Assembly (NCBI GenBank): GCA_001781275.1
Contig: MFLH01000018.1
Span: 1-9,148, forward strand
Length of the DNA stretch: 9,148 bases
Direction: 5' to 3'
Origin: Candidatus Kaiserbacteria bacterium RIFCSPHIGHO2_02_FULL_54_11b
GTDB taxonomy: Bacteria > Patescibacteriota > Minisyncoccia > Phycocordibacterales > UBA2100
The position numbers and the translations under genes are program-made. This document shows positions 1-5,332 of this stretch, piece by piece. Position 1 is the stretch's first letter. Each line of letters starts with the position of its first letter. The notes under the pieces were generated by a model, which searched no databases, was not told the origin of the DNA, and worked only from the letters and a program-made list of their open reading frames with translations.

Positions 1-25
1 TTCGTAAACCGAACATAAAACAGAA

Positions 26-79
26 GACCGCCTCGGCTGGAAGCAGAGGTCAGTCCTCTGTTTCCGCCGATTGGCGGTC
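26..79. other. Structured intergenic segment with nested and competing stems, possible terminator of the 59-aa gene
   Basis: An outer 7-bp stem pairs GACCGCC (26-32) with GGCGGTC (73-79). Inside it lies a 6-bp hairpin CAGAGG/CCTCTG (44-49 with 55-60, 5-nt loop). A local 5-bp hairpin CCGCC/GGCGG (64-68 with 73-77) would compete with the outer stem. Read on the minus strand, the outer stem is followed by CTTCTGTTTTATG, so it could end transcription of the minus-strand gene that stops at 88. The T run is short and interrupted. It could also be part of a structured RNA reaching beyond the window. Nothing else is recognisable in bases 1-87. Confidence 0.35.
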
Positions 80-87
80 ATCACGCA

Positions 88-267
88 TTACAGTTCGTCT
101 GCACTGTGCTTGAGAAAGATTGCCGAAGCCAAAGTGGCAATGGCAATATTGTTCTGCCCTTGATGGGCGGGATCGAAAACGTCGCCATTACTTGTTTGGC
201 CGTTGCGCGCGAGTGCAGTCGCTGCCATTCGGACTGCTTCGTCGAGTGCTTTTTGCGAGACTTTCAT
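88..267 (-). CDS. Hypothetical 59-aa protein, divergent from ftsZ
   Basis: I do not recognise this protein. It has 59 residues. Residues 1-20 (rich in A, with KALDEAVRMAATALA) and 41-54 (IAIATLASAIFLKH) look like two amphipathic or hydrophobic helices, joined by a polar, Gly/Asn/Gln-rich linker. It has no Cys and no clear signal peptide. Two ATG codons stand side by side at 270 and 267. A Shine-Dalgarno GGAG (278-275) lies 7 nt before the second and 4 nt before the first, so I prefer 267. The frame stays open upstream, but that extension has no start signal and would cross the ftsZ control region. The gene is transcribed away from ftsZ with a 113-nt gap. The Shine-Dalgarno and open frame are seen; that it is translated is inferred. 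Confidence 0.6.
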   Translation of the reverse strand: MKVSQKALDEAVRMAATALARNGQTSNGDVFDPAHQGQNNIAIATLASAIFLKHSADEL

Positions 268-362
268 CATCCTTCTCCAATGCAACGTCTTTTCTGGTAT
301 TTGCGCAACCAGAAAGATGACACAAAACAGATATATGGTCAAGTTTGCGCTTTGGCCCAAAG

Positions 363-371
363 TGGTACTAT
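363..371 (+). promoter_or_regulatory. Extended -10 promoter element of ftsZ
   Basis: TGG followed by TACTAT (366-371) matches the extended -10 form TGn-TATAAT at TG and four of six hexamer positions. No good -35 is present; the nearest is TTGCGC at 345-350 with a short 15-bp spacer. The hexamer ends 9 nt before the ATG at 381, so transcription would start at or within a few bases of the start codon. Confidence 0.5.
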
Positions 372-380
372 GTCCACACT

Positions 381-1583
381 ATGACAAAACAAGTAAGACC
401 TGACGTTGAGTCTTTTGCACGAATTCGAGTTATCGGCGTCGGAGGTTCGGGGGGAAATGCCGTGAATCACATGATCTCTTCTCATGTGGTGGGTGTTGAT
501 TTCATCGCCGTCAATACGGATGCGCAAGACCTTCACAAGAACAAAGCGAAACGCAAGATAAACATCGGCAAGAATCTCACGCGCGGCCTTGGCGCTGGCA
601 TGAATGCCGAGCTCGGCAAGCAGGCGGCAGAGGAAACGCGTGAAGACATCCAAGAAGCTATCAAGGGTTCTGACATGGTCTTTATCACCTGTGGCATGGG
701 CGGCGGCACGGGGACCGGTGCAGCACCGATCATTGCAAAAGTCGCGCGCGAGCTCGGAGCCCTCACGGTGGGCGTCGTCACCCGACCATTCGGTTTTGAG
801 GGAGCGCAGCGTATGCGCCTCGCAGATGCCGGCTTGGCCGAGCTGCGCAAAGCGGTAGACGCACTCATCATCATCCCCAACGACAAACTCCTCACTATCG
901 TCTCGCGCGAGACGGGCATCAAGAATGCCTTCGCAATGTGCGACGATATTTTGAAACAGGCAGTCGAGGGTATCTCCGACCTCATCACCACAACCGGCAT
1001 CATCAACGTCGACTTCGCCGACGTGCGCGCCATTATGCACAATGCCGGTTCGGCTTTGATGGGTATCGGCACCGCGATCGGCGAACACCGGGCCGAGATG
1101 GCGGCGCGCGCGGCCGTCAACTCCCCGCTTCTCGAAGTCTCCATCCACGGCGCCAAAGGCGTCCTCTTCTCCGTGGCAGGTGGCGAAGATTTGGGTATGC
1201 TCGAAATTCAGGATGCCGCCAATGTGATCACCGAGGCAATCGATCCGGACGCCAAAGTGATCTTCGGCGCTGTCACCGACCCCAGTCTCAAGAAAGGTCA
1301 GGTGCGCGTCACGGTCATCGCGACGGGCTTCCCGGAGGCCGGGACTCGCTCTTCGCTCTTTGCCGGCTCTCAGCGCCTCGTTGCCAAGAAAGATCAGGAC
1401 GTGCCGCCGGTAAATCCCCGTGCGCGTGAGGAAATGAAGCGAAATGCCGAGGTTGTTGAGAAGCATGAGAAGCCGATGATCAAGGACGTCTCAAAATCGG
1501 AGCTTTCGAAAACTCCGCCAAAAGTCGAAGACGATGATGACGATGTGTGGGGAGGACTCCCGTCGTTTTTGCGCCGCAAATAA
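381..1583 (+). CDS. ftsZ: Cell division protein FtsZ
   Basis: FtsZ is the tubulin-like GTPase that polymerises into the cytoplasmic division ring. The 400-aa product is of usual length and intact. An N-terminal nucleotide-binding glycine loop [13 protein letters not shown] (19-31) is followed by the tubulin signature GGGTGTG (107-113), the TRPFGFEG segment (134-141) and the T7 synergy loop NVDFADVR (209-216), whose acidic residues D211 and D214 complete GTP hydrolysis across the subunit interface. The C-terminal domain runs to about 325. A charged linker of about 60 residues follows, then an acidic run (EDDDDD, 383-388) and a terminal LPSFLRRK that matches the conserved tail peptide used to bind membrane anchors such as FtsA or SepF. 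I chose ATG 381 because conserved sequence begins just after it; an in-frame TTG at 345 would add 12 residues spanning the promoter. No Shine-Dalgarno is present. No dcw-cluster genes are seen beside it. Confidence 0.97.
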   Translation: MTKQVRPDVESFARIRVIGVGGSGGNAVNHMISSHVVGVDFIAVNTDAQDLHKNKAKRKINIGKNLTRGLGAGMNAELGKQAAEETREDIQEAIKGSDMVFITCGMGGGTGTGAAPIIAKVARELGALTVGVVTRPFGFEGAQRMRLADAGLAELRKAVDALIIIPNDKLLTIVSRETGIKNAFAMCDDILKQAVEGISDLITTTGIINVDFADVRAIMHNAGSALMGIGTAIGEHRAEMAARAAVNSPLLEVSIHGAKGVLFSVAGGEDLGMLEIQDAANVITEAIDPDAKVIFGAVTDPSLKKGQVRVTVIATGFPEAGTRSSLFAGSQRLVAKKDQDVPPVNPRAREEMKRNAEVVEKHEKPMIKDVSKSELSKTPPKVEDDDDDVWGGLPSFLRRK

Positions 1584-1588
1584 TAAGG

Positions 1589-1594
1589 TAAAAT
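1589..1594 (+). promoter_or_regulatory. -10-like hexamer before the flavoprotein gene
   Basis: TAAAAT lies in the 17-nt gap after ftsZ and ends 6 nt before ATG 1601, so the first transcribed base would coincide with the start codon. It would let the gene be transcribed apart from ftsZ. No convincing -35 is seen. An AAGG at 1584-1588 is too far away and too weak to be a good Shine-Dalgarno. Confidence 0.4.
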
Positions 1595-1600
1595 AGCCCG

Positions 1601-2545
1601 ATGTCGGACACCTACGGCGGTTTGTATGAATTGGCGATAGTAGGCGGCGGCCCCGCAGGGGCCGCCGCGGCAATTTACGCCGCGCGCAAACGCCTCAAGA
1701 CGGTGATGGTCCTCGAAGAGTGGGGTGGCCAGAGCGGTGTCTCATCCGACATTCAGAATTGGATCGGCACCCCCTCAATCTCCGGCGCTGATCTCGCCGA
1801 CAATCTGAAAAAACACGTGATGCAGTACGCGGGCGAATTTCTAACTATCATCTCCCCTGTACGCGCGACAGGACTCAAGCCAGATGATATGTCTGTCGAG
1901 ATAACTCTTTCAAAAGGAGATCCCATCGTCGCCTCGACCGTCTTGATAACAACCGGCGCAAACAGGCGCAAGCTCGAAGTGCCGGGCGCCGACACCTACG
2001 ACCAAAAAGGTCTCACTTACTGCGCCTCATGCGATGGTCCGCTTTTTGCCGATAAAGATGCGGCGATAATCGGCGGTGGCAACGCGGCATTTGAAACCGC
2101 ACTCCAGCTCCTCACGTACTGTAAGACGGTGACGCTTTTCAACCGCGGCGAGGCATTTAAAGCCGATGAGATAAGTGTCGCAGCCGCGCTTGCGCATCCG
2201 AATATGCGCGTCGTGAAGAATTCGGAAATAATCGCGGTCGAAGGAGCGCAATTCGTCACTGGCTTGCGTTGGAAAGACTCAAAGACGAATGTGGAAACTT
2301 TACTCCCCGTCGAAGGAATCTTTGTCGAGATAGGCTTACTGCCGAACACCGATTGGGTGGGAACGGCACTCGAGATGAACGCGGTCAAACAGATAAAAGT
2401 GGACCCGCGCACACATCAGACCTCGCACCCGCGCGTATGGGCTGCTGGCGATTGTACCGACGGTCTCTACCACCAGAACAACATCGCCGCCGGCGACGCC
2501 GTCAAAGCGCTCGAAGATATCTACATGTCTCTGCGCCGCGCTTAG
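1601..2545 (+). CDS. Thioredoxin-reductase-like FAD/NAD(P)H disulfide reductase
   Basis: The 314-aa protein has the low-molecular-weight thioredoxin reductase fold and length. It shows an FAD-binding GGGPAG (15-20), a TTGANRRKLEVPG segment (117-129), a redox-active CASC (141-144, usually CATC), a second nucleotide-binding GGGNAAFE (158-165) and the FAD-contacting AAGDC (281-285). By family knowledge it moves electrons from NAD(P)H through FAD and the Cys pair to a thioredoxin, glutaredoxin or peroxiredoxin partner in the cytoplasm. The partner is not in this window. The stretch that normally reads HRRDxFRA, with two adjacent Arg gripping the NADPH 2'-phosphate, reads NRGEAFKA (181-188). One Arg is lost, and the result resembles NADH-using AhpF-type enzymes. 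I therefore withhold the symbol trxB. The gene starts 17 nt after ftsZ on the same strand and may be co-transcribed with it. Confidence 0.88.
   Translation: MSDTYGGLYELAIVGGGPAGAAAAIYAARKRLKTVMVLEEWGGQSGVSSDIQNWIGTPSISGADLADNLKKHVMQYAGEFLTIISPVRATGLKPDDMSVEITLSKGDPIVASTVLITTGANRRKLEVPGADTYDQKGLTYCASCDGPLFADKDAAIIGGGNAAFETALQLLTYCKTVTLFNRGEAFKADEISVAAALAHPNMRVVKNSEIIAVEGAQFVTGLRWKDSKTNVETLLPVEGIFVEIGLLPNTDWVGTALEMNAVKQIKVDPRTHQTSHPRVWAAGDCTDGLYHQNNIAAGDAVKALEDIYMSLRRA
1644..1668 (+). repeat. Perfect 11-bp GC-only hairpin inside the FAD-motif codons
   Basis: The arms GCGGCGGCCCC (1644-1654) and GGGGCCGCCGC (1658-1668) are exact reverse complements around a GCA loop. They lie in codons 15-23, which encode the GGGPAGAAA dinucleotide-binding loop. 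The stem is about 40 nt into the message and would be very stable in RNA. Codon choice for Gly, Pro and Ala in a GC-leaning genome could produce it by chance. Confidence 0.6.
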
Positions 2546-2560
2546 TTGTGTTACTCCGAC

Positions 2561-2589
2561 TTGCAATAAACAATGCCTCATTGCATACT
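2561..2589 (+). promoter_or_regulatory. Probable sigma70-type promoter of the 108-aa gene
   Basis: TTGCAA (2561-2566) and CATACT (2584-2589) are separated by 17 bp, the optimal spacing; each matches its consensus at four of six positions. The expected start near 2596 gives a leader of about 23 nt containing the Shine-Dalgarno. This differs from the neighbours, whose -10 elements abut the start codon. Confidence 0.5.
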
Positions 2590-2618
2590 ACTGCTCGCTG
2601 ACAACCGGAGGTGCTTCG

Positions 2619-2945
2619 ATGAACTTAACTCTTGGACTGCACGGTCTACCGGCTACCTTGGAAGCGGGCGACATGATGGTGTACAACAAGGCCCAGCGTC
2701 GCATCATGATCTTACGCGGAGAAGCAGTGCTTCACTTTGCAGGGGGAACGTTTGATACGTTTCTCGTACCGCAAGCGGACGACGGATTCGGCCTCGCGTC
2801 GGTCGTCTCGTACGTCACCGGCATGCCATTCCAGACCCGAGAACACAGGGGGATGCGAGCGTTTCTTTTCGAAGAACGCGATGCGCCTGCCTCTGGTTAC
2901 GAGCGGTACCTCGAGAAGAAATATCTTCCCGAGGGTACGGGATGA
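2619..2945 (+). CDS. Hypothetical 108-aa soluble protein
   Basis: I do not recognise this protein. Of 108 residues, 17-50 alternate hydrophobic and polar residues in a way that suggests several short beta strands (MMVYNK, RIMILRG, AVLHFAG, TFLVPQ). Residues 59-84 look like further strand or helix, and 88-108 form a charged tail (YERYLEKKYLPEGTG). It has no Cys, signal peptide or membrane segment. The beta-rich core with glycine turns could be a small barrel, but I see no cupin-type His motif. The start ATG 2619 is fixed by a strong GGAGG Shine-Dalgarno (2607-2611) 7 nt upstream. It appears monocistronic, with its own promoter 73 nt after the flavoprotein gene and a hairpin terminator downstream. 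Real gene: likely. Function: unknown. Confidence 0.72.
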   Translation: MNLTLGLHGLPATLEAGDMMVYNKAQRRIMILRGEAVLHFAGGTFDTFLVPQADDGFGLASVVSYVTGMPFQTREHRGMRAFLFEERDAPASGYERYLEKKYLPEGTG

Positions 2946-2971
2946 TTCTCCAGTCGATCCCCTAGCAACGC

Positions 2972-3005
2972 GCGCCGCCTTCCAAGGCGGCGCATGTATT
3001 TTAAT
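2972..3005 (+). terminator. Rho-independent terminator after the 108-aa gene
   Basis: A perfect 10-bp stem GCGCCGCCTT/AAGGCGGCGC (2972-2981 with 2984-2993) closes around CC, in practice a slightly larger loop. It is followed by ATGTATTTTAATT. The T run is interrupted but follows the stem closely. On the minus strand no T run follows the stem, so it serves the plus-strand gene only. Confidence 0.7.
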
Positions 3006-3039
3006 TGATGCCGGAGATACTGGATGTTGATGAAAATTA

Positions 3040-3690
3040 TTAAGACGTAATCCGCTTCAAGACCGCGAAGGCGCGGTCGATTTCTTTGTCTTCAAAAATG
3101 ATGCTCAATTCTGTCCGCACCGACATGATCTCCACAAAGCTGATGCCCTCTGCCGCGAGTGCTTTCAATATCGGGTAGTACATGCCGGGAACGGTAAGGC
3201 TCGCCTCGGGAAGGTGCATCGTGATCGCCGAAAGCCCGTCAAGTCTGCGCGTCTGTTTCTCTCCTTTGAGAGCTCCTGCGACCTCGTCTGCAAATTCTTT
3301 GCTCACAATGATGAGCGACTCATGGAGTCCGCGGGAAAAATTCAAGAATGTATCTTTACGTTGTGACGCGCTCTTGGAGAGCACGTCGAGTACGTGCGGA
3401 AGCGCCGAAGAATTCACGCAGACAAATTCGACGAGATTCGAGCGCACCGTAAGATCATTCATCTGCTTGATGAGTTTCTCGCTGTAAATATTCTTCGGCG
3501 CTTTTTTACCCATGCGATGCAGGGCCATCGCGATAGCGGCTTCAGAAACCTTCTCATAGAGCCGCTTCTCGACGTCCGGCCGTATCTTGCGCGCGATTTG
3601 GGCGTTATTGGCGATGCCTTCGGAGATCGCCTCGGCCAGAAATGGCGAGCGCTGGATTATCTCCTCCACGGCTTGGCTTATTGTCCTCAT
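3040..3690 (-). CDS. Putative HTH and ACT-domain regulator (amino-acid-metabolism regulator type)
   Basis: The 216-aa protein has two parts. Residues 1-65 look like an all-helical winged-helix or HTH-like segment (SPFLAEAISEGIANNAQIAR, then VSEAAIAMALHRMGKK). Residues 83-145 and 152-214 look like two ACT-type repeats. The second (SLTVPGMYYPILKALAAEGI, then FVEIMSVRTELSIIFED) follows the small-molecule-binding ACT pattern of aspartate kinases: a loop, a helix, then a strand ending in an I-S-V-type turn. No kinase or other catalytic domain is present. This architecture resembles the archaeal-type predicted regulators of amino acid metabolism with an ACT domain, so a ligand-responsive DNA-binding role is plausible but inferred. 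ATG 3690 follows a -10 element by 7 nt, with no Shine-Dalgarno. The promoter is covered by a 20-bp palindrome, fitting autoregulation. It converges with the 108-aa gene and diverges from the 145-aa gene. Confidence 0.75.
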   Translation of the reverse strand: MRTISQAVEEIIQRSPFLAEAISEGIANNAQIARKIRPDVEKRLYEKVSEAAIAMALHRMGKKAPKNIYSEKLIKQMNDLTVRSNLVEFVCVNSSALPHVLDVLSKSASQRKDTFLNFSRGLHESLIIVSKEFADEVAGALKGEKQTRRLDGLSAITMHLPEASLTVPGMYYPILKALAAEGISFVEIMSVRTELSIIFEDKEIDRAFAVLKRITS

Positions 3691-3708
3691 TGTTATAAAT
3701 ATAACAAT
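3689..3708. promoter_or_regulatory. Perfect 20-bp palindrome over the HTH-ACT promoter and start codon, candidate operator
   Basis: The 9-bp arms ATTGTTATA (3689-3697) and TATAACAAT (3700-3708) are exact reverse complements around AA. On the minus strand the site covers the extended -10 (3706-3698), the predicted start site and the first base of the ATG. A dimer bound here would block RNA polymerase. The encoded protein has an HTH-like N-terminus, so autorepression is a natural reading. AT-rich promoter DNA does form palindromes more easily than average DNA. Confidence 0.55.
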
Positions 3709-3725
3709 TTGTAATATATTTGCAA
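3698..3725 (-). promoter_or_regulatory. Promoter of the HTH-ACT gene
   Basis: On the minus strand TTGCAA (3725-3720) and TATATT (3703-3698) are 16 bp apart. The TGT before the hexamer makes it an extended -10. It ends 7 nt before ATG 3690, so the message would begin at the start codon. This is the best-formed promoter in the window. Confidence 0.6.
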
Positions 3726-3728
3726 CTA

Positions 3729-3756
3729 TCCCCCCAAAATTTGCATCACGGGGGGA
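3729..3756. repeat. C6/G6 inverted repeat between divergent genes
   Basis: TCCCCCC (3729-3735) and GGGGGGA (3750-3756) form a perfect 7-bp stem around a 14-nt AT-rich loop. The loop holds TTGCAT (3741-3746), the proposed -35 of the plus-strand gene. The stem lies a few bases upstream of the minus-strand -35. It has no T run and so is not a terminator; it could be a regulatory site or a cruciform. Confidence 0.55.
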
Positions 3757-3769
3757 GTACGATTATGTT
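3741..3769 (+). promoter_or_regulatory. Possible promoter of the 145-aa gene
   Basis: TTGCAT (3741-3746) and TATGTT (3764-3769) are 17 bp apart, each with four of six consensus positions or close to it. Transcription would begin near 3776, giving a leader of about 39 nt that includes the Shine-Dalgarno. TACGAT at 3758-3763 is an alternative -10 without a good -35. Confidence 0.35.
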
Positions 3770-3814
3770 GCACGTAGGCAGGTATGTTCCTGCGCAACAA
3801 GCTGGAGAAACGTT

Positions 3815-4252
3815 ATGCCAGAGATTCGCTTTGGAGTGGTGCCTCCCCAAAGGGTAGGTGAGGTTGCCGATGGTCGTCGTTCGCCAGACCACGAGGGAGG
3901 AAAAACCCCGGCGCAAGAGCCGACTGCAGGATTGATTCCTGGCCAAACGCGCTCGTATCCGGTCTATGGGATGTCGCGCAATCCCAAAAGCTACGAACAC
4001 AAAGCGGAAGACAAGGTTCGATTCCGCAGCGCGCTCGGTCGGCTCAACAACGAGACGATGGAACCGATCGTCAAACGTCTCGGCAGGGAAAACCTCACCG
4101 TGGTCGAGACGGGCGCCTTCAGCCAAGTGAAAATCCGCAACGAAGCCGGCGAAGAAGATATCGTCCCCGGCATCTGGCTCATCCCGAGCCATGTTACCGA
4201 CTTGGAGGATTATCCTCCGTCAAATTCTGTTCCCGCTGCCGCCCCCGGGTAA
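3815..4252 (+). CDS. Hypothetical 145-aa protein with disordered N-terminus
   Basis: I do not recognise this protein. Residues 1-60 are rich in Pro, Gly, Arg and Gln and look disordered. Residues 65-130 look folded, with a charged helix (VRFRSALGRLNNETMEPIVK, 68-87) then strands (NLTVVET, 93-99; SQVKIRNE, 103-110; VPGIWLIPSHV, 117-127). The tail is Pro/Ala-rich. No Cys, signal peptide or membrane segment is seen. The frame is open upstream to 3587, but that part runs antisense through the HTH-ACT gene. ATG 3815 has a GGAG (3804-3807) 7 nt upstream, so I start there. It diverges from the HTH-ACT gene with a 124-nt shared control region. A small hairpin (GGAGGA/TCCTCC, 4204-4218) and then the terminator lie at its 3' end. 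Reality as a gene is likely; function is unknown. Confidence 0.68.
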   Translation: MPEIRFGVVPPQRVGEVADGRRSPDHEGGKTPAQEPTAGLIPGQTRSYPVYGMSRNPKSYEHKAEDKVRFRSALGRLNNETMEPIVKRLGRENLTVVETGAFSQVKIRNEAGEEDIVPGIWLIPSHVTDLEDYPPSNSVPAAAPG

Positions 4253-4271
4253 TGGGGCGGCAAAACTTTTT
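4237..4271 (+). terminator. Rho-independent terminator overlapping the stop codon of the 145-aa gene
   Basis: A 9-bp stem TGCCGCCCC/GGGGCGGCA (4237-4245 with 4254-4262) encloses an 8-nt loop that contains the TAA stop (4250-4252). It is followed by AAACTTTTT. The left arm is the coding sequence for the Ala-rich C-terminus. Terminator and stop codon share bases, a sign of compaction. Confidence 0.7.
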
Positions 4272-4278
4272 AATGCCA

Positions 4279-4312
4279 GTACTAAGTTTACGCTATAGCG
4301 TATTTATAGTAC
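4279..4312. repeat. 34-bp interrupted palindrome between convergent genes
   Basis: The arrangement is GTACTA, 4 nt, a perfect 14-bp palindrome TACGCTATAGCGTA (4289-4302), 4 nt, then TAGTAC. All three paired blocks share one axis of symmetry. It lies 8 nt beyond the stop of the minus-strand AICAR transformylase gene and 26 nt after the plus-strand stop. It could be a weak terminator for the minus-strand run, but no T run follows on either strand. A protein-binding or recombination site is also possible. Confidence 0.6.
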
Positions 4313-4320
4313 CTAAGAAT

Positions 4321-5289
4321 TTAGTGCCTAAAATGCCGTACGCCGGTGAAGACCATCGCCATGTCGTGCTTGTCGGCGGCGTCGATTGATTCTTGGTCAT
4401 TTTTGGAGCCGCCGGGTTGGATGATGGCCGTGGCACCCGCTTGTGCAGCTGCTTCGACAACATCGGGAAACGGAAAGAAGGCATCGGATGCGACGACCGA
4501 GCCTTCGAGCGTTAGTTTCGCGTTCTGCGCCTTGTGCCACGCGATGTAGGCGGATTCTATGCGGCTCATCTGCCCTGCCCCGATGCCGACCGTAGCGCCA
4601 TTTTTGACATACACGATCGCGTTGGACTTCACATGCTTCACTACCGTAAAGGCGAACATGAGGTCGGATAATTCTTCAGACGTCGGGGCGCGTTTTGTAG
4701 CAGTCTTTACTTCCCCATCGAACACTCTGTCGTCCGCACTCTGCACCAAGACTCCGCCTGCGATAGAGCGCATCGTCGTTCGCTTTTGGGCAGGGTCGGG
4801 CATTTCCCCCGTGAGCAGAATGCGAACATTGGGTTTGGCTGAAAGAATCGCGAGTGCGTCGTCTTCTGCGTCGGGCGCGATCACGACTTCGAGAAATATC
4901 TGCACGAGGTCCGTCGCGAGCGCCGCAGTCAATTTCGAATTCAGCGCAACGATGCCGCCGAAGGCCGAGACCGTGTCGCATGCGAGCGCACGCAGGTATG
5001 CTTCGTGCGCACTCTCGCCGACCGCCACCCCGCACGGGTTCATGTGCTTTACGATAACAGCCGCAGGCTCTTCGAATTCAGCGACGCACTCAAACGCCGC
5101 ATCAGCATCCTGCAGATTGTTGTAGCTCAGCTCTTTGCCCTGTACTTTCCGCGCGGTAGCAACGCCAACGCGCTTGTCGCTTGGATCGAGATAGAGTGCG
5201 CCGCTTTGGTGCGGATTCTCGCCGTAGCGCAAGATTTCTGCGCGTTTGAAGTTAAACTTCAAGTCTTCCGGAAAATCCGAATCTTGCAT
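4321..5289 (-). CDS. purH: AICAR transformylase (PurH C-terminal domain only)
   Basis: The enzyme formylates AICAR to FAICAR with 10-formyl-tetrahydrofolate, the penultimate step of IMP synthesis. The 322 residues match the transformylase part of PurH throughout: RYGENPHQ (21-28), [12 protein letters not shown] (54-65), the catalytic K-H pair in [12 protein letters not shown] (K81, H82), SAFGGI (108-113), KSNAIV (221-226), GIGAGQMSR (235-243), ASDAFFPF (267-274), AIIQPGG (288-294) and the terminal RHFRH. The roughly 200-residue IMP cyclohydrolase domain that normally precedes RYGENPHQ is absent. Upstream DNA encodes the cupredoxin, so this is not a frameshift. Another protein must close the IMP ring, or the pathway is partial. 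ATG 5289 lies 6 nt after a TAGAAT hexamer with no Shine-Dalgarno. The cupredoxin stop is 43 nt upstream on the same strand. Confidence 0.93.
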   Translation of the reverse strand: MQDSDFPEDLKFNFKRAEILRYGENPHQSGALYLDPSDKRVGVATARKVQGKELSYNNLQDADAAFECVAEFEEPAAVIVKHMNPCGVAVGESAHEAYLRALACDTVSAFGGIVALNSKLTAALATDLVQIFLEVVIAPDAEDDALAILSAKPNVRILLTGEMPDPAQKRTTMRSIAGGVLVQSADDRVFDGEVKTATKRAPTSEELSDLMFAFTVVKHVKSNAIVYVKNGATVGIGAGQMSRIESAYIAWHKAQNAKLTLEGSVVASDAFFPFPDVVEAAAQAGATAIIQPGGSKNDQESIDAADKHDMAMVFTGVRHFRH

Positions 5290-5295
5290 TTGCCC

Positions 5296-5301
5296 ATTCT
5301 A
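5296..5301 (-). promoter_or_regulatory. -10 hexamer of the AICAR transformylase gene
   Basis: TAGAAT (5301-5296, minus strand) matches the -10 consensus at five of six positions and ends 6 nt before ATG 5289. A weak TTCGAC lies about 18 bp upstream. The position predicts a leaderless message separate from the cupredoxin gene. Confidence 0.45.
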
Positions 5302-5332
5302 CATCCCGAAAGGAAATTCGTCGAAGCCCCTA

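Noticed and set aside
345..380. TTG-initiated 12-residue extension of FtsZ
   Set aside because: It lies over the extended -10 element, has no Shine-Dalgarno, and adds no conserved residues.
339..1466. Long minus-strand open frame (375 codons) opposite ftsZ
   Set aside because: It is a shadow of the clearly conserved ftsZ frame; its residues are His/Asp/Arg-rich without a domain pattern.
3587..3814. N-terminal extension of the 145-aa protein
   Set aside because: It overlaps the HTH-ACT gene antisense and its promoter; ATG 3815 has a proper Shine-Dalgarno.
5290..5332. Remnant of the IMP cyclohydrolase domain upstream of the transformylase
   Set aside because: Only 43 nt separate the gene from the cupredoxin stop, and no cyclohydrolase motif is found in any frame.
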